Shown: positions 24,701 to 24,964 of the stretch, piece by piece
How positions within the stretch are numbered: the stretch's first letter is position 1
Layout of the letters: each line of letters starts with the position of its first letter
NCBI GenBank assembly: GCA_964424545.1
Contig: CAYRJN010000034.1
Span: forward strand, 1 to 24,964
DNA from: JAUVIB01 sp964424545
Lineage (GTDB): Bacteria > Calditrichota > Calditrichia > Calditrichales > Calditrichaceae
Direction of reading: 5' to 3'
Length of the DNA: 24,964 bases
Notes under the pieces: generated by a model
Told to the model about the DNA's origin: nothing
The model's input: the letters and a program-made list of their open reading frames with translations, nothing else
Database searches by the model: none
Made by a program: the position numbers and the translations under genes

Positions 24701-24964
24701 AAATTACGACAATCCTTGATCATAAAGATTTTCCCGATGTAGAAGAAGAAACTGCGGAGGATAAAGCAGAACCGGTCAAAGAAGACGGGCGTTTTAAAGA
24801 TGTATTTATTGAAGAGGCGATGGATTTAATGGAAACATTAAATGACGAAGCCGTTAAATTAGGGAAAAAGCCTGAAGACGCCGCCGTTCTACATCATCCC
24901 TCGCGCAATCTACCTACATCCAACGGAAGCGCCTTAATAGCCGGCTACGAAAACCTTCGCGAGG
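21730..24964 (+). CDS. CheA-type histidine kinase with multiple Hpt modules, N-terminal part
   Basis: An open frame of 1078 codons from ATG 21730 (GGAG just upstream) runs off the window end with no stop. It looks like the phosphotransfer part of a ChpA/PilL-like CheA. Two Hpt sites look intact: H776 in EIHTIKSSASLL and H925 in SIHSLKSAAKMLGF. Two earlier Hpt-like regions have Tyr at the His position: Y356 in EIYALKELSMIHGYSGFEHI and Y511 in LLYTVKESTRLL. A fifth at the very end has P1062 (NLPTSNGSALIAGYENL). Acidic Glu/Lys linkers separate the modules. The first 300 residues are mostly helical and unrecognised, perhaps FimL-like. The dimerisation, ATPase and CheW-like domains, if present, lie beyond the window. 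It follows the receptor gene by 14 bases. The CheA assignment rests on the Hpt motifs and the neighbours. Confidence 0.85.
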   Translation, partial: MINMHKPISFTNFYLTEFFNKTIDKSKEVISPENFEKLKELSRYLVLSEDVISGLEKLAQYQGTNEFAIFLFDMIDHIDDYSPLIVYDTLPDLVEDFVNLYSLMIEDQESVKAVDDVINLFRQSVSLPKEVVEEKDEISLDKSAIQASSGEEIEQISEDKQPEKAAPEIQDELLTLKAFYYKHAQIVLDKKLEKFEAEKRSNYRELVNILSEFNKNTNKEEQDSYDGEIKELASHVNVFYPKQFKKSTAIELIDNIEVNAGNLLKRIEELENRNSERFYKILETNSIFKIEEDIQETEKAATEDQPASIDNLLAEYFNTEVSDHLQTIQDLLDDLKNESSKKKQIKNLRKIKDEIYALKELSMIHGYSGFEHITSVLAGKLDNALKGDIYFTVEVYKHFKKVLKSLSKVDKFLDDDNSGKAYNRFNEECDVLITLITTPISEKEERDDETEEAFVPAEKPVNESNLIAFEDNEEIYPLMKELFVQVGRTLKDYHKDLNKSDAVNNLFALLYTVKESTRLLNSALVESFWQPLINLYNKKIESGENNFDEVAEIWDKFTDLFVYPLDMQAIAALFAKNVAFDAKLLGETFKKYWLSLNVSFVDKNRVRDKADLEEVTRFFALLLRNISLFKLHNYDEPIKKMKGYFENINRFDSELVNELDHSFLMMLERLELKGADSNCDDIIDILENLFGEENNGQPAKKEDTEKEQTTPDKPAESVETAEEQGGQHEQLSEEEEVEKIFLEEFAGHVDKALTALENFKKNMKRSNLNTIENEIHTIKSSASLLNKRKVVDISNSIEDVAELFGQSSIPFPENLVSVLDNGLAALNALVNDDNTKTEDTIDALDSLLDQVVIDESAELQKETLSVGVAEEEDGEKISENVDDELLEIFKQESEANIIAIEDSLKILQADPENKKAIDEIESSIHSLKSAAKMLGFREIGQLSDSIESVIEELKSGKLRATSGFCASMSEAINFVKKLSQGEGIKAGDLAKITTILDHKDFPDVEEETAEDKAEPVKEDGRFKDVFIEEAMDLMETLNDEAVKLGKKPEDAAVLHHPSRNLPTSNGSALIAGYENLRE

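Overview
The window is one AT-rich bacterial segment with every gene on the + strand. It begins in the last codons of an EF-Tu gene and runs through a complete, collinear S10-spc-alpha ribosomal protein superoperon (rpsJ to rplQ, with secY, map, infA and rpoA). An intrinsic terminator follows, then a second tightly packed gene run that continues past the window end.

Organism: several sequence features point to the FCB (Fibrobacterota-Chlorobiota-Bacteroidota) side of the tree. L2 has DHPMGGGEG where many bacteria have DHPHGGGEG, L17 has a long charged C-terminal tail, and RpoA has INKGRGYV and ENTRVGQRTD. Strong Shine-Dalgarno sequences (AGGAG/AGGAGG) precede most genes, which argues against a typical Bacteroidota, where they are mostly absent. 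A Calditrichota-, Ignavibacteria- or Marinimicrobia-like lineage is a reasonable guess, made from memory of these families without any search.

Region 1 (1-14742): tuf end, then rpsJ-rplC-rplD-rplW-rplB-rpsS-rplV-rpsC-rplP-rpmC-rpsQ-rplN-rplX-rplE-rpsN-rpsH-rplF-rplR-rpsE-rpmD-rplO-secY-map-infA-rpmJ-rpsM-rpsK-rpsD-rpoA-rplQ. Gaps are short and three junctions overlap (rplD/rplW, rpmC/rpsQ, rplO/secY). No adk lies between secY and map. Seven genes start with GTG or TTG. rpmJ (38 aa) is present at 11533-11649.

Region 2 (14743-14899) is the only sizeable intergenic space. It holds a strong rho-independent terminator and a plausible sigma70-type promoter.

Region 3 (14900-24964): a secreted GHL10/COG1649-type glycoside-hydrolase-like protein overlaps a urocanate hydratase gene (hutU), which abuts a ParA/Soj ATPase gene. 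Then come a response regulator with a helix-turn-helix-like N-terminus and a long acidic linker, CheW, a transmembrane PilJ-like chemoreceptor, and a large CheA-type protein with several Hpt modules, cut by the window end. The last five genes form a chemosensory module resembling Pil-Chp (type IV pilus) or other non-flagellar systems, with ParA possibly positioning the arrays. hutU contains a 10-N assembly gap. Conserved urocanase sequence on both sides suggests that no residues are missing there and that the apparent frameshift is artificial.

No stretch longer than 300 bases lacks a gene. No tRNA, rRNA, CRISPR array or insertion sequence was seen. The most distinctive part is the ParA-REC-CheW-MCP-CheA module with mixed intact and degenerate Hpt domains, joined to hutU and a secreted hydrolase-like gene.
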